A program made the position numbers and the translations under genes. This document shows positions 46,386-54,632 of a DNA stretch of 64,000 nt, piece by piece (position 1 is the first letter of the stretch; each line of letters begins with the position of its first letter). The notes beneath the pieces were generated by a model. That model searched no databases. It saw nothing but the letters and a program-made list of their open reading frames with translations, and had not been told where the DNA came from. The DNA is from Nitrospira sp. (lineage in GTDB: Bacteria > Nitrospirota > Nitrospiria > Nitrospirales > Nitrospiraceae), in NCBI GenBank assembly GCA_037045225.1, contig JBAOHZ010000008.1, positions 46,644 through 110,643 of the forward strand, given 5' to 3'.

Positions 46386-47316
46386 CGCCGGTTTTTGGAT
46401 GGATCTCGTAGACGCTGAGGCCGTTGGACTGTTCGCCGACAGCGAGGAGGTATCGTCCTTGGGGATCGACATTGAAACCACGCGGTTGCGTCTCGGTCGG
46501 ATAGTGGCCGATCAACGTCAGCGTGCCGTCGGTGACTCGAAATGCCGCGATCGTACTCGAACTGCGCTCGGACGCATACAGAAACCTCCCGTCCGGAGTC
46601 AGATGAATGTCCGCAGTCCACGGCTTCTTCTTGTCGAATCCGGCCGGCATCACTGAAATCGAACCGAGCGGCGTGAGTGTGCCGGAACCGTTGATGTCAT
46701 ACATGTTTACGGTGCCGTCAAGTTCGTTCGTGCAGAACGCCCGGCGGTGATTGGGGTGAAACACGAGATGGCGAGGACCGGCGCCCTTTTGAGTTGCGAC
46801 AGCCGGTGGGTTGTTCGGCGCGAGTTCGCCGCTCAGCTCGGCGAAGCGATATTGCAGGATCGCGTCCGCTCCCAAAGCGGGGACGTACAGGAATGTGTTG
46901 GAAGGGTCGGTCACGATACAGTGCGGGTGCTTGCGGGTCGGGATGACGCGCAGCGGCTTCGGACCGATTTCGCCGCGTGCGCCGACGGCATTGACGGAAA
47001 TCGTATCGCCGAAATAGGACGCGCCGAACAGGTAGCGGCCGCTGCGGTCAAGCGACAGATAGGCCATCTTGTCGGCGGCAGGCGCTGTTTGCATCGGTCC
47101 CAACCTACCGCTCTCCGGATCAATCATCCAGTTGCTCACCGAGTAGGGTTTCGAGGTCAAGGACGCGTACAAGAATTTACGGTCGGGGCTGGTCGCGAGG
47201 TGCATGACGTCTCCGGTAACAGAGACTGTCTCGATCAGACGTAGACTACCGTCACGATCGTTCAGCAGAAGTACAGAGATGTCACGACTCTCGGCGTTCG
47301 AAACGTACGCAATCAT
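46315..47316 (-). CDS. Lactonase, 7-bladed beta-propeller (6-phosphogluconolactonase type)
   Basis: A 333-aa beta-propeller of the YbhE/Pgl type, which hydrolyses 6-phosphogluconolactone or related lactones. Blade motifs recur (HLATSPDRKFLYAS, LSLDRSGRYLFGASY, CIVTDPSNTFLYVP, IHLTPDGRFLYASERSSSTIAAF, FNVDPQGRYLLAVGE). The family residues GPRHLVFHPNHR and the HPHC segment are present. The ATG at 47316 begins the usual IAYVSNAES; the frame upstream to 47412 is not needed. Confidence 0.9.
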   Translation of the reverse strand: MIAYVSNAESRDISVLLLNDRDGSLRLIETVSVTGDVMHLATSPDRKFLYASLTSKPYSVSNWMIDPESGRLGPMQTAPAADKMAYLSLDRSGRYLFGASYFGDTISVNAVGARGEIGPKPLRVIPTRKHPHCIVTDPSNTFLYVPALGADAILQYRFAELSGELAPNNPPAVATQKGAGPRHLVFHPNHRRAFCTNELDGTVNMYDINGSGTLTPLGSISVMPAGFDKKKPWTADIHLTPDGRFLYASERSSSTIAAFRVTDGTLTLIGHYPTETQPRGFNVDPQGRYLLAVGEQSNGLSVYEIHPKTGALRKLSHMDVGKAPNWVEIIGLP

Positions 47317-47341
47317 GTGAACACCATGATCCCGTAACCCA

Positions 47342-47923
47342 TCATCCACCGGCCCAGGTCTTCCCCTTCTTGAGTCTTTTCGCCCAGTCGCCAAGGGCCT
47401 GGAGCAGTTCACGAATCTTTGCAGCCGTTTTTTCGTCTTTCAAGTTTCCGTCCTCATCGAACTTTTCGTGGGCATTGGCGATCATCACTTCCGGCTGGTT
47501 CAGCGGGAACATATTGAGAAAGACGAACATCTGACGCCGGTGATACTGCGCACGAACGGTGCCGGTCATTCCAACCGAGGCGCCCATGATACCCACCGGC
47601 TTCCCGTCCCAGGCACTTTCGCCATAGAGACGCGAAGCCCAGTCGATGGCATTCTTGAGAACGCCTGGAACAGAATAATTGTATTCCGGCGTCACGATCA
47701 GAATCGCATCAGCGGTTTTCACTTTGTCCTTGAACTGCCGCACGGCGGGAGGCGGCTCTCGCTCATGATCCTGGTTGAAGGACGGGATGCCGGCCAGATC
47801 GAACGTCTCAAGCGTGATGCCTGCAGGAACAAGCTTACCGGCGACCCGAAGCGCGGACCGGTTGTAGGACTGTTTCCGAAGGCTCCCCGCAAAGCCCAAT
47901 ATTCTGACTGCATCAGTCATCAT
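47342..47923 (-). CDS. NADPH-dependent FMN reductase
   Basis: A 193-aa flavodoxin-fold reductase. It has the phosphate-binding GFAGSLRKQSYNRSALR loop, then VTPEYNYSVPGVLKNAIDWASR and GKPVGIMGASVGMTGTVRAQ. These are the three FMN-binding blocks of the azoreductase/quinone reductase group. GGGGG precedes the paired ATGs at 47923/47920. The product probably reduces quinones, chromate or FMN. It is followed 25 bp later by the lactonase gene. Confidence 0.92.
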   Translation of the reverse strand: MMTDAVRILGFAGSLRKQSYNRSALRVAGKLVPAGITLETFDLAGIPSFNQDHEREPPPAVRQFKDKVKTADAILIVTPEYNYSVPGVLKNAIDWASRLYGESAWDGKPVGIMGASVGMTGTVRAQYHRRQMFVFLNMFPLNQPEVMIANAHEKFDEDGNLKDEKTAAKIRELLQALGDWAKRLKKGKTWAGG

Positions 47924-47958
47924 CGTTCCCCCTTTCAGACTCGTTGTCGACATCGCCG

Positions 47959-48912
47959 CTACCACTCGCCTCGGCGATGATTTTCCACCCAGCGGTACAT
48001 GCCGAGGATGTTCAGCGTCTTCATCGTGCTGAAGGCAGTCCATTTCTGTACTTCGTCGCTGAACTTCACATTCCGGTAGAGCTGATCCCAGGATTGGCCT
48101 GCGCGCACGAGATCGAGCACCTGCTGGTGCAGATCGACGAGATAGTTTCGTTCGGCCACGATGTCGGCCTTCACCGCAGGCGTGTAGTGACCGACATCGA
48201 TGATCTCGACGTCCTGCTTGATTACCCAGTCGAGCGTCTCGATCCAGCCGTCATAGTAGAAGTCGAGCAAGTCGTTGTAGGGCATCGACTTGCTTTCGCA
48301 GACGTCGGTGCACTGCAAGGCCTTGTAGGACGGGAACTGTATCATGACCATGCTGTCGGAATGGCTTGGTGCGACGCGGTGCAATTTCACCATTTCGCCG
48401 CCAAGCGTAATGGTCATGTCCTGGTCGAATACCCGATCCGGCAGCGCCGTCGGGATCTTTTCGCCAACGATCGGCTCAATTGCGCGCCGGTTCGCCACAA
48501 CGATCGCGCCGTCGTTCTGAAAGATCTGACCGCCGCTAATGTGATCGGCATGGGCGTGCGTGTAGAGGACATACTTCACCGGCAGGTCGAAGCGTTTTTT
48601 GATCTCGTCGCGTAACCACGTCGCGGTGCAGGTCATCGCGGGATCGATGACCAGCGCGCCTTCCTTCGTGATCAGGACAAGGCCGCTGTGGACCGCGAGG
48701 CCCGGTCCCGTCGTGTGGCGATAGAGATTGCCCTTGATCTGCTCTAGGCTGCGGGGATTGTCCGGGCATGCGGCAGCGGTGAAGTCGGACAACGTCTGGC
48801 GGTTCGCGTCGGGTACGCGGTCGACTGGAATGCCGTCATCGGCCGCAAGCGCCGGCACGCTCGACAGACCGAAGCCAAGAACGATGGCGCAGAATCCGAA
48901 AAGTGGCTTCAT
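47959..48912 (-). CDS. Exported MBL-fold metallo-hydrolase
   Basis: A 317-aa protein with a signal peptide (ending ALA) and a metallo-beta-lactamase fold. The THAHADHISGG motif and later His residues (APSHSDSM, DVGHYTPAV) supply two metal sites. AGGAGG lies 5 bp before the ATG. The lactonase-like spacing resembles periplasmic MBL hydrolases of unknown substrate. The gene appears intact. Confidence 0.9.
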   Translation of the reverse strand: MKPLFGFCAIVLGFGLSSVPALAADDGIPVDRVPDANRQTLSDFTAAACPDNPRSLEQIKGNLYRHTTGPGLAVHSGLVLITKEGALVIDPAMTCTATWLRDEIKKRFDLPVKYVLYTHAHADHISGGQIFQNDGAIVVANRRAIEPIVGEKIPTALPDRVFDQDMTITLGGEMVKLHRVAPSHSDSMVMIQFPSYKALQCTDVCESKSMPYNDLLDFYYDGWIETLDWVIKQDVEIIDVGHYTPAVKADIVAERNYLVDLHQQVLDLVRAGQSWDQLYRNVKFSDEVQKWTAFSTMKTLNILGMYRWVENHRRGEW

Positions 48913-48921
48913 TCTGACCTC

Positions 48922-49521
48922 CTATTTACTGACGTTATTCTGGGCCGCTCGCAATCGCCAGGCGCCATCGCGACTGACCAGCAACCATGTGAATATCCCG
49001 CGGTACGGTGGCAGGAGATCTCCATCGGCACTGCGCACTCCGGAAATCGTCCAGCGCCAATGAACCAGCGCGACGTCCGGTTTGAGAAAGATGATACTCG
49101 GCGATTCATCGGCGGTGTAGACGCTCTTATCGTAGCGGCCGGCGAACAGTTCGGCATGGACCTTGGCAATCTCGGCGGGGCCGCGCCACCAGGTTCCTGC
49201 GATGCCGACGAAATCCCCATCGTCCGTAAACAGTCGACCGAGAGCCGTTGCGTCATGGGCGTTCCAGACATTGACAAAAGCGGCGATGGATGCCGCAACC
49301 GCTTTGTCGGGGGGGGCGGAATCCGCCCAGGTTGACGAGGGAGCGAAAGCGCCGACAAGGCCAAGCAGCAAAGCCGCCATGGCCGAGCAGAACATCGACC
49401 TGATCTGGTTCAGGGCGCCATTCGGTTGAAGGCGCGACGGTCGTGCTGCAGGTTCCAATGCAATTGTTCCCTGACGCGCTAAGATCTTGTCGAATCCGCC
49501 GGCTGCGTCCAGGCGTTCCAT
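48922..49521 (-). CDS. Exported SnoaL/NTF2-like (DUF4440) protein with altered N-terminus
   Basis: The core (VAASIAAFVNVWNAHDATALGRLFTDDGDFVGIAGTWWRGPAEI... WRLRAAQNNV) is a DUF4440/SgcJ-type NTF2-like fold. A signal peptide starts at the internal MFCSAMAALLLGLVGAF. The open start at 49521 has AGGAGG but adds ~45 foreign residues encoded by the duplicated segment. Either the internal ATG (near 49395) or the chimeric start could be used. Confidence 0.7.
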   Translation of the reverse strand: MERLDAAGGFDKILARQGTIALEPAARPSRLQPNGALNQIRSMFCSAMAALLLGLVGAFAPSSTWADSAPPDKAVAASIAAFVNVWNAHDATALGRLFTDDGDFVGIAGTWWRGPAEIAKVHAELFAGRYDKSVYTADESPSIIFLKPDVALVHWRWTISGVRSADGDLLPPYRGIFTWLLVSRDGAWRLRAAQNNVSK

Positions 49522-49675
49522 ACGGAACCTCCTTCTGTCGTTCTGTTGCGGCTGCTCATGAGATCTCCTCGGATTCGCACTCGCCATGCATTGCTGCGCT
49601 CACTCGGGCAATGCGATGATCTCGACCCAGTTCGGGGCCTTGCCGATATCCAGGCGCGCGAGTTGTTGCAGGACC
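49513..49675. repeat. Direct repeat, copy 2
   Basis: Second copy of 46226-46385, placed between the quinone oxidoreductase remnant and the DUF4440 gene. It ends in the DIGKAPNWVEIIALP codons of a lost lactonase gene (49601-49675, minus strand). Confidence 0.85.
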
Positions 49676-49682
49676 CCGCTCA

Positions 49683-50630
49683 TTAATTCCCCGGCTTGAT
49701 CTCCAGGACCACCTTGCCGTGTGATCTGCCTTTTTCAACGTGCTCAAACGCTTCTTTGGCTTTGTCCAGCGGAAAGACCTTGTCGATGCGGACTTTGATC
49801 GTTCCGCTGTCTACCAGCTGCGCGACCCGCTTCAAGACCTCAGTCGTCACGTGGGTGAGTTGACCGATCGCCGTCACCCCATGTCGTTGCGCGAGCCCGG
49901 TATCAGGCTGGCCCAGCATTGACACCAGGGTGCCGCCTTTTTTCAGCGCCTTGAAGGATTTCTCCGTCGTGGGGCCGCCGACCGTATCGAACACGGCATC
50001 CAGGTCGCGCAGCTTTTGCTCGAATGCTTCGTGCTTGTAGTCGATCACCTCGTCTGCTCCCAATTCTTTCACGTAGGCCTTGTCCTCGGCACTGGCGGTC
50101 GTCGCCACGTGAGCGCCGATGGATTTGGCGAGCTGAATGGCCAGGCTGCCGATGCCGCCGGCTCCGCCGTGTATGAGAATCCTTTGACCACGCTGTAGCT
50201 TGATGTGTTCCTCGATCGCTTGCACGGCGCTGGCTCCGACAAGCGGCAGCGCCGCAGCTTCCGTAAAGCCGACATTCCGAGGAGCAAGGGCGAGGGTCGC
50301 CTCTTTGGCCGCAACAAATTCAGCAAACGATCCCGAGCCGCCGGATGAGAGACTCGCATAGCCGTACACTCGATCCCCGACTCTCAAGCCGGAGGCCGAC
50401 TCTCTTACGCCGGCGACCATGCTGCAACAGTCTCCGCCTAACGTCGCGGGCATCGTGAACGGCGCCTCGTCTTTCATGTATCCGGTGCGGACCTTCCAAT
50501 CGATCGGGTTGATGCTCGCTGCGCGCACCTCGACCAGCACCTACTCCTTCGCAGGCACGGGCTTCGGCGCGTTTTGATATAGATCCAAGACATCCGAGGC
50601 TCCATATTGACTGATCTGTAAGGCTTTCAT
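49683..50630 (-). pseudogene. Zinc-type NADP-dependent quinone oxidoreductase with an in-frame stop
   Basis: A 315-codon medium-chain reductase. ATG 50630 starts KALQISQYGASDVLDLYQNAPKPV...AKE, then TAG (50541-50543) replaces the usual Gln before VLVEVRAASINPIDWKVRTGY. The rest is complete: NADP motif ILIHGGAGGIGSLAIQLAK and the C-terminal HVEKGRSHGKVVLEI. One nonsense codon is the only lesion. An alternative GTG directly after it could give a 285-aa product lacking the first strand. Confidence 0.85.
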
Positions 50631-50987
50631 GGCGTACGTCTCCTTCGTCTCGTTTTTCTTCCATGACCGCACGTGCATGGGTTATCTGACGGCACATCTA
50701 GCATTCTCAGGCGCGGCCGGCGCTCCTTGATCAAGGGCAACAACACTCATCTGCTCACAAGCACGCACAGCTTCGGGGCCGCTACGCGCAGATGCTCGAC
50801 AACGCCGTGGCAGAACTGGACCTATCCTCACGCGGAGAATGAACTTTCCGCTCTGTTCCGGGCTTGTGGAACTGGGTCGCAGTCATCGCCACGTCGCGCG
50901 CTGATTCCAGCGGACCTTTATAAAAATGGCTGAATCGTTCAGAGCAAGAACCTAGGAATGTCCCTAACGGCTTGATCTGCCCATGGG
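50631..50987. other. Intergenic stretch with a short dispersed repeat
   Basis: No supported gene. A ~50-bp stretch near 50733-50785 (AACACTCATCTGCTCACA... and on) is similar to one near 32675-32725. On the + strand it could encode QQHSSAHKHAQLRGRY and on to a stop, perhaps the tail of a deleted gene. Confidence 0.4.
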
Positions 50988-51611
50988 TCACTGACGCCGA
51001 AGCGTTCCAGTCAGGTCCTCATCAAGAGCACTCAAGATAAGTCGAAGTGCCCCATTCCAGCCGGACACGAGCGCCTCGGGCGTCTGTTCCATGACGTCCA
51101 CTTCTTTCCGATACTCCTGATGCCATAGAACCTCTGCCTGACCGGACGCCTCATGAAGGAGGAAGAATTGGACAGCCAGAACGGCCTTTGCAGGGGTCGC
51201 ACGATAATCTCCATACAGGGCCGTCAGGGTCCCCTCAAGCATGTGCGTGGCGGGTAATGGGCCTGATGAATCCATGACAAATTCAAACAGGCCAGCCCTC
51301 GTCAGCCAGTTCAAGACCTGCTGGGTGATCATTGCATTGGGCGGGACAAACCACTCATTGTAAAAATCCGCTTCATAGCGGGTATCACTCGTGCGATACA
51401 CCAGCTCCTTCTCGCCAGCAGCCGGCGAGGCGCGAAATTTCCGGACCTTCAACACGCTGCCAGGAGTCGGAGCGAACGGCTCGCCTTGGCGCACCACCTC
51501 GAGCGCATAGGAGTGTTTCTCCGGGTAGCTCTTACTGAGACCGACACAACCATCAAGGACGAGACTGGCAAGGCAGATGCATATGAGACGGGGCACTGCT
51601 GTTGTGAGCAT
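50988..51611 (-). CDS. ABC-type transport auxiliary lipoprotein (PqiC/YmbA-like)
   Basis: A 207-aa lipoprotein (lipobox LVLDGC) of the auxiliary-lipoprotein family that accompanies MCE-type lipid transporters. Family features are KVRKFRASPAAGEKELVYRTSDTRYEADFYNEW near residue 55 and AVLAVQFFLLHE near residue 145. It begins 1 bp after the mlaD stop, so it is the last gene of the operon. It should link the MCE protein with the outer membrane. Confidence 0.9.
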   Translation of the reverse strand: MLTTAVPRLICICLASLVLDGCVGLSKSYPEKHSYALEVVRQGEPFAPTPGSVLKVRKFRASPAAGEKELVYRTSDTRYEADFYNEWFVPPNAMITQQVLNWLTRAGLFEFVMDSSGPLPATHMLEGTLTALYGDYRATPAKAVLAVQFFLLHEASGQAEVLWHQEYRKEVDVMEQTPEALVSGWNGALRLILSALDEDLTGTLRRQ

Positions 51612-51612
51612 A

Positions 51613-52644
51613 TTAGCGTTTTGCTGGTCCTACTTTTGGCGGAGGTTCGCCCAAGAACACCTGAGCCGGGTATCGTTTCGCGTTGTCGGTCAACTCCCGG
51701 AGGTTTGCTGAAACCACTCGAAGATTCTCTATCGTCTCTTCGATATCTTGACTTTTATTTGCGAGCAGCGTGTCTACTCGCCGGACGCTCTTCTCTAACC
51801 GGTTCGAGGCATCCGGGAACCTGTCGGACGCGATCTTGATCTGTTTGGAAATCTGTGACAATTCCATGACCAGGGTTTTTGCCCCTTCCATCGTGCGGGC
51901 TGCATCCGACACGATGGTTGTCAACTCGGGGCGCTCCATAACCCGGCGACCTTGCTGAGCGATCCTCTCCAGCTCTGCCAGCACTCGTCCCGTCTGGCTG
52001 CTCAATGCCTGCACATTTGTGTCCTTGACAAATTTTGTCGTTTCCAGCACAAGGCCATCGAGATGTCCGGCTATTGTGTGGATGTCGGCTTTTTCCAGAT
52101 CTCTGGCTATCGTATGGAGAGCGGCGCCCAATACACTCACCGTGCTCGGAGCGGAAGGCAGGTACGCAGCTTGAGGTTTCCACGGCACTTCTAATGCCGG
52201 ATACTGCTGCGGATCTAGGTAATCAGCTTCCAGGTAGACCACTCCAGTCACGCCCTGTGAAGCCAGCCGGACCCGAAGGCCCGCGACAATGGTGCTGGCT
52301 TTCGCCGCCTCTTGTTCTTCCCGGGAAAGATGTGGAGTGACATGCGAGGCCGACCCGGTGATGCGCACATAGCGACCGTACCGCAATCGGTTCGTTGTAT
52401 CGAGTTCCGGCCCATAGACATCGCCCACGAAATCGATGGCTTCGACCGTGCCCATCTGCACGCCTCGATACTTGATCGGCGAGCCAACGGCAAGGCCCTG
52501 GACCGATTCGTCGAAATAAGTTTCCCAATGCACGACGGGCTTGAGCCATTGGCCTCCACCCAGCACGACGATCGCGATGACCGTGATGGTCACGGCCGAT
52601 AGAATGAAGACTCCGATCTTGAAATAGTTCGCCTTCTCGCTCAT
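51613..52644 (-). CDS. mlaD: MlaD family MCE-domain lipid transport protein
   Basis: A 343-aa inner-membrane-anchored protein. It has one N-terminal helix (FILSAVTITVIAIVVLGGG), an MCE domain (YFDESVQGLAVGSPIKYRGVQMGTVEAIDFVGD) and a long helical C-terminal part that would form the periplasmic tunnel or needle. It binds phospholipid and passes it between membranes with the MlaE/MlaF pump. Its start overlaps the mlaF stop by 4 bp. It is longer than E. coli MlaD (~180 aa), as in PqiB-like variants. Confidence 0.92.
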   Translation of the reverse strand: MSEKANYFKIGVFILSAVTITVIAIVVLGGGQWLKPVVHWETYFDESVQGLAVGSPIKYRGVQMGTVEAIDFVGDVYGPELDTTNRLRYGRYVRITGSASHVTPHLSREEQEAAKASTIVAGLRVRLASQGVTGVVYLEADYLDPQQYPALEVPWKPQAAYLPSAPSTVSVLGAALHTIARDLEKADIHTIAGHLDGLVLETTKFVKDTNVQALSSQTGRVLAELERIAQQGRRVMERPELTTIVSDAARTMEGAKTLVMELSQISKQIKIASDRFPDASNRLEKSVRRVDTLLANKSQDIEETIENLRVVSANLRELTDNAKRYPAQVFLGEPPPKVGPAKR

Positions 52645-53435
52645 GGCTCTTCACCTGCGCGTTCCCCGGTGAGCGCTTCCGACAGGCCGGGATTGAGAAA
52701 CTGGCGCACCCAGGGATCGCTGGCCTGATCGCGCAGGTCCTGGGGTCGTCCGGTGGCCACGATCTTTTTGACCCGCTTGTCCAGCATGACCACGCGATCA
52801 GCGATGGTGTAAATGCTCGGCAGCTCATGCGTGACGACGACAAAGGTGATCCCGAGATTTCGTGCCAGGCCGAGAATCAATCGGTCCAGTTCCGCCGAGG
52901 TAATCGGGTCAAGCCCGGCGGACGGTTCATCAAGAAACAGAATGTGCGGGTCAAGCGCCATGGCGCGCGCGATGGCCGCACGTTTTTGCATGCCACCGCT
53001 GAGTTCGGACGGCAGATAATCCAGGAACGTTTCCAGTCCTACCAATTTGAGTTTCATGCGGGCGATCAGATCCATAGCTTCAGACGGGAGGTCCGTATAT
53101 TCCTCCAAAGGCAGCCGGACATTTTCCAACAGGGTCATGGAACCGAACAGGGCGCCCATCTGATACGTAACCCCAATGCTCTTGAGAATATTGGTGCGCT
53201 CATCTCCCTCGGCCGTCACGATGTCCTTCCCGCCGATGAAGATATGCCCGGCCGCGGGCTGGTAGAGGCCGATCATGTGCTTCAGCAATGTGCTCTTTCC
53301 ACTGCCGGACCCGCCCAGAATGGCAAAGACCTCGCCGTGATACACGTCAAAGGACACGTCGTCGATAATCACCGAACGATGGTACGCAGCGGTGAAGTGC
53401 TGCACCTGAATAATGGACTGTTCTCTTGTCGGCAT
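52641..53435 (-). CDS. mlaF: MlaF-type ABC transporter ATP-binding protein
   Basis: A 264-aa ABC ATPase. It has Walker A GGSGSGKSTLLKHM, a Q-loop in TYQMGALFGSMTLLENV (typical of Mla/MCE ATPases), signature LSGGMQKRAAIARAMA, Walker B ILFLDEPSAGLDP and a switch His in VVTHEL. It energises lipid transport by MlaE. It lies 14 bp after mlaE and overlaps mlaD. Confidence 0.95.
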   Translation of the reverse strand: MPTREQSIIQVQHFTAAYHRSVIIDDVSFDVYHGEVFAILGGSGSGKSTLLKHMIGLYQPAAGHIFIGGKDIVTAEGDERTNILKSIGVTYQMGALFGSMTLLENVRLPLEEYTDLPSEAMDLIARMKLKLVGLETFLDYLPSELSGGMQKRAAIARAMALDPHILFLDEPSAGLDPITSAELDRLILGLARNLGITFVVVTHELPSIYTIADRVVMLDKRVKKIVATGRPQDLRDQASDPWVRQFLNPGLSEALTGERAGEEP

Positions 53436-53449
53436 GGAGCGCCTCCCCG

Positions 53450-54604
53450 TTACAGTCCCAATGAGTAGAAGAGGACGGCGAAGACGCCGTCCACAATCGC
53501 GATCAAGACGATGCCGCTGACGACCGCGCTTGTGGTCGATTGACCGACCGCGCTCGCGCCGCTCGCCGTCTGCAGCCCGCGCAAGCAGCCGATCGCAGCC
53601 ACGACGATGCCATAGACCAGGGATTTGACCAGCCCGCCGGCGAGGTCGGTAATGGTCACCGCCGACAGAATCTGGTTGATGTAGGTCACCAACGGAAAGC
53701 CGAGCGACCGCATCACCACCGCTCCTCCGATCAATCCGAAGAGATTCGCGAACATGGTGAGGAGCGGGGTCACGGCCACCGCCGCCAGGACCCGCGGCAG
53801 GACGAGGAACCTAACCGGCTCAAGCCCCATCGTACTCAGCGCATCGATCTCTTCCCTGACTTTCATGGTTCCCAGTTCTGCGGCAAACGCCGAGCCGGAC
53901 CGGCCGGCTAGGATAATCGCGGTGATCAAGGGTCCCATCTCGCGGAGCATCGCCAATCCCAGGAGATCGGCCACGAAAATGTCCGCCCCGAACCGGCGCA
54001 TCGGCATGGCCGACTGAAACGCCAAGATGAGTCCCAGCAGAATTCCGATCAGCGCAATGATGGGGAACGCATCGACTCCGGCCTGCTCCACCGCAAGCCA
54101 GGCATCCCGCCAACGGACAAGACTCGGATGACGAGCGGCGCGAAGCAGCGTTACCGCCAGCTCACCGACGAAGGTCAGGAGGGCCCGGAAGTCCTGCCAC
54201 AGTACGACCGCCGCCTTTCCAACCTGCTCAATGATCGAAAGCGGCTCACGGCGCCGGCCCGGTGGACGCTCTATTGAGATGTGCCCATAGATGTCCAGAA
54301 GGCGCCGGAATTCCTCCTGCAGCCCTTGAATGGCGGCATCGCCGCCGGCGCGGATCTGCAACTGCTGAAGATCGATCAGGAACGCCACCCCAGCGCCGTC
54401 ACAATAGCTCACCCCCGACGCATCGATCACGAGTCGGCGTGGTTTCCCTTGTGTCAGGATCTGTTGGCCTCGCTGCCACCACTCCCCGGTCGTGTCCGAA
54501 TCCCAGCGTCCCGTCATGATGAACGTGAGCGTGTTGCCGTCGCTCGAGCGGCGCGCATCCAGCGAATTGAGAGACGCCTCTGCTGCTGGTGTTCCCTTCA
54601 CCAT
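53450..54604 (-). CDS. mlaE: MlaE-type permease with N-terminal STAS domain
   Basis: A 384-aa permease. Residues ~15-110 form a STAS domain (RRLVIDASGVSYCDGAGVAFLIDLQQL), normally a separate MlaB protein, here fused. The MlaE membrane domain follows, with five or so helices and the conserved REMGPLITAIILAGRSGSAFAAELGTMKVREEIDAL. The ATG at 54604 has GGAGG upstream; the frame before it is not used. It is the first gene of mlaEFD-pqiC. Confidence 0.92.
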   Translation of the reverse strand: MVKGTPAAEASLNSLDARRSSDGNTLTFIMTGRWDSDTTGEWWQRGQQILTQGKPRRLVIDASGVSYCDGAGVAFLIDLQQLQIRAGGDAAIQGLQEEFRRLLDIYGHISIERPPGRRREPLSIIEQVGKAAVVLWQDFRALLTFVGELAVTLLRAARHPSLVRWRDAWLAVEQAGVDAFPIIALIGILLGLILAFQSAMPMRRFGADIFVADLLGLAMLREMGPLITAIILAGRSGSAFAAELGTMKVREEIDALSTMGLEPVRFLVLPRVLAAVAVTPLLTMFANLFGLIGGAVVMRSLGFPLVTYINQILSAVTITDLAGGLVKSLVYGIVVAAIGCLRGLQTASGASAVGQSTTSAVVSGIVLIAIVDGVFAVLFYSLGL

Positions 54605-54632
54605 CTCCTTCGTCCTCCGTTCCCCTTCCAAC

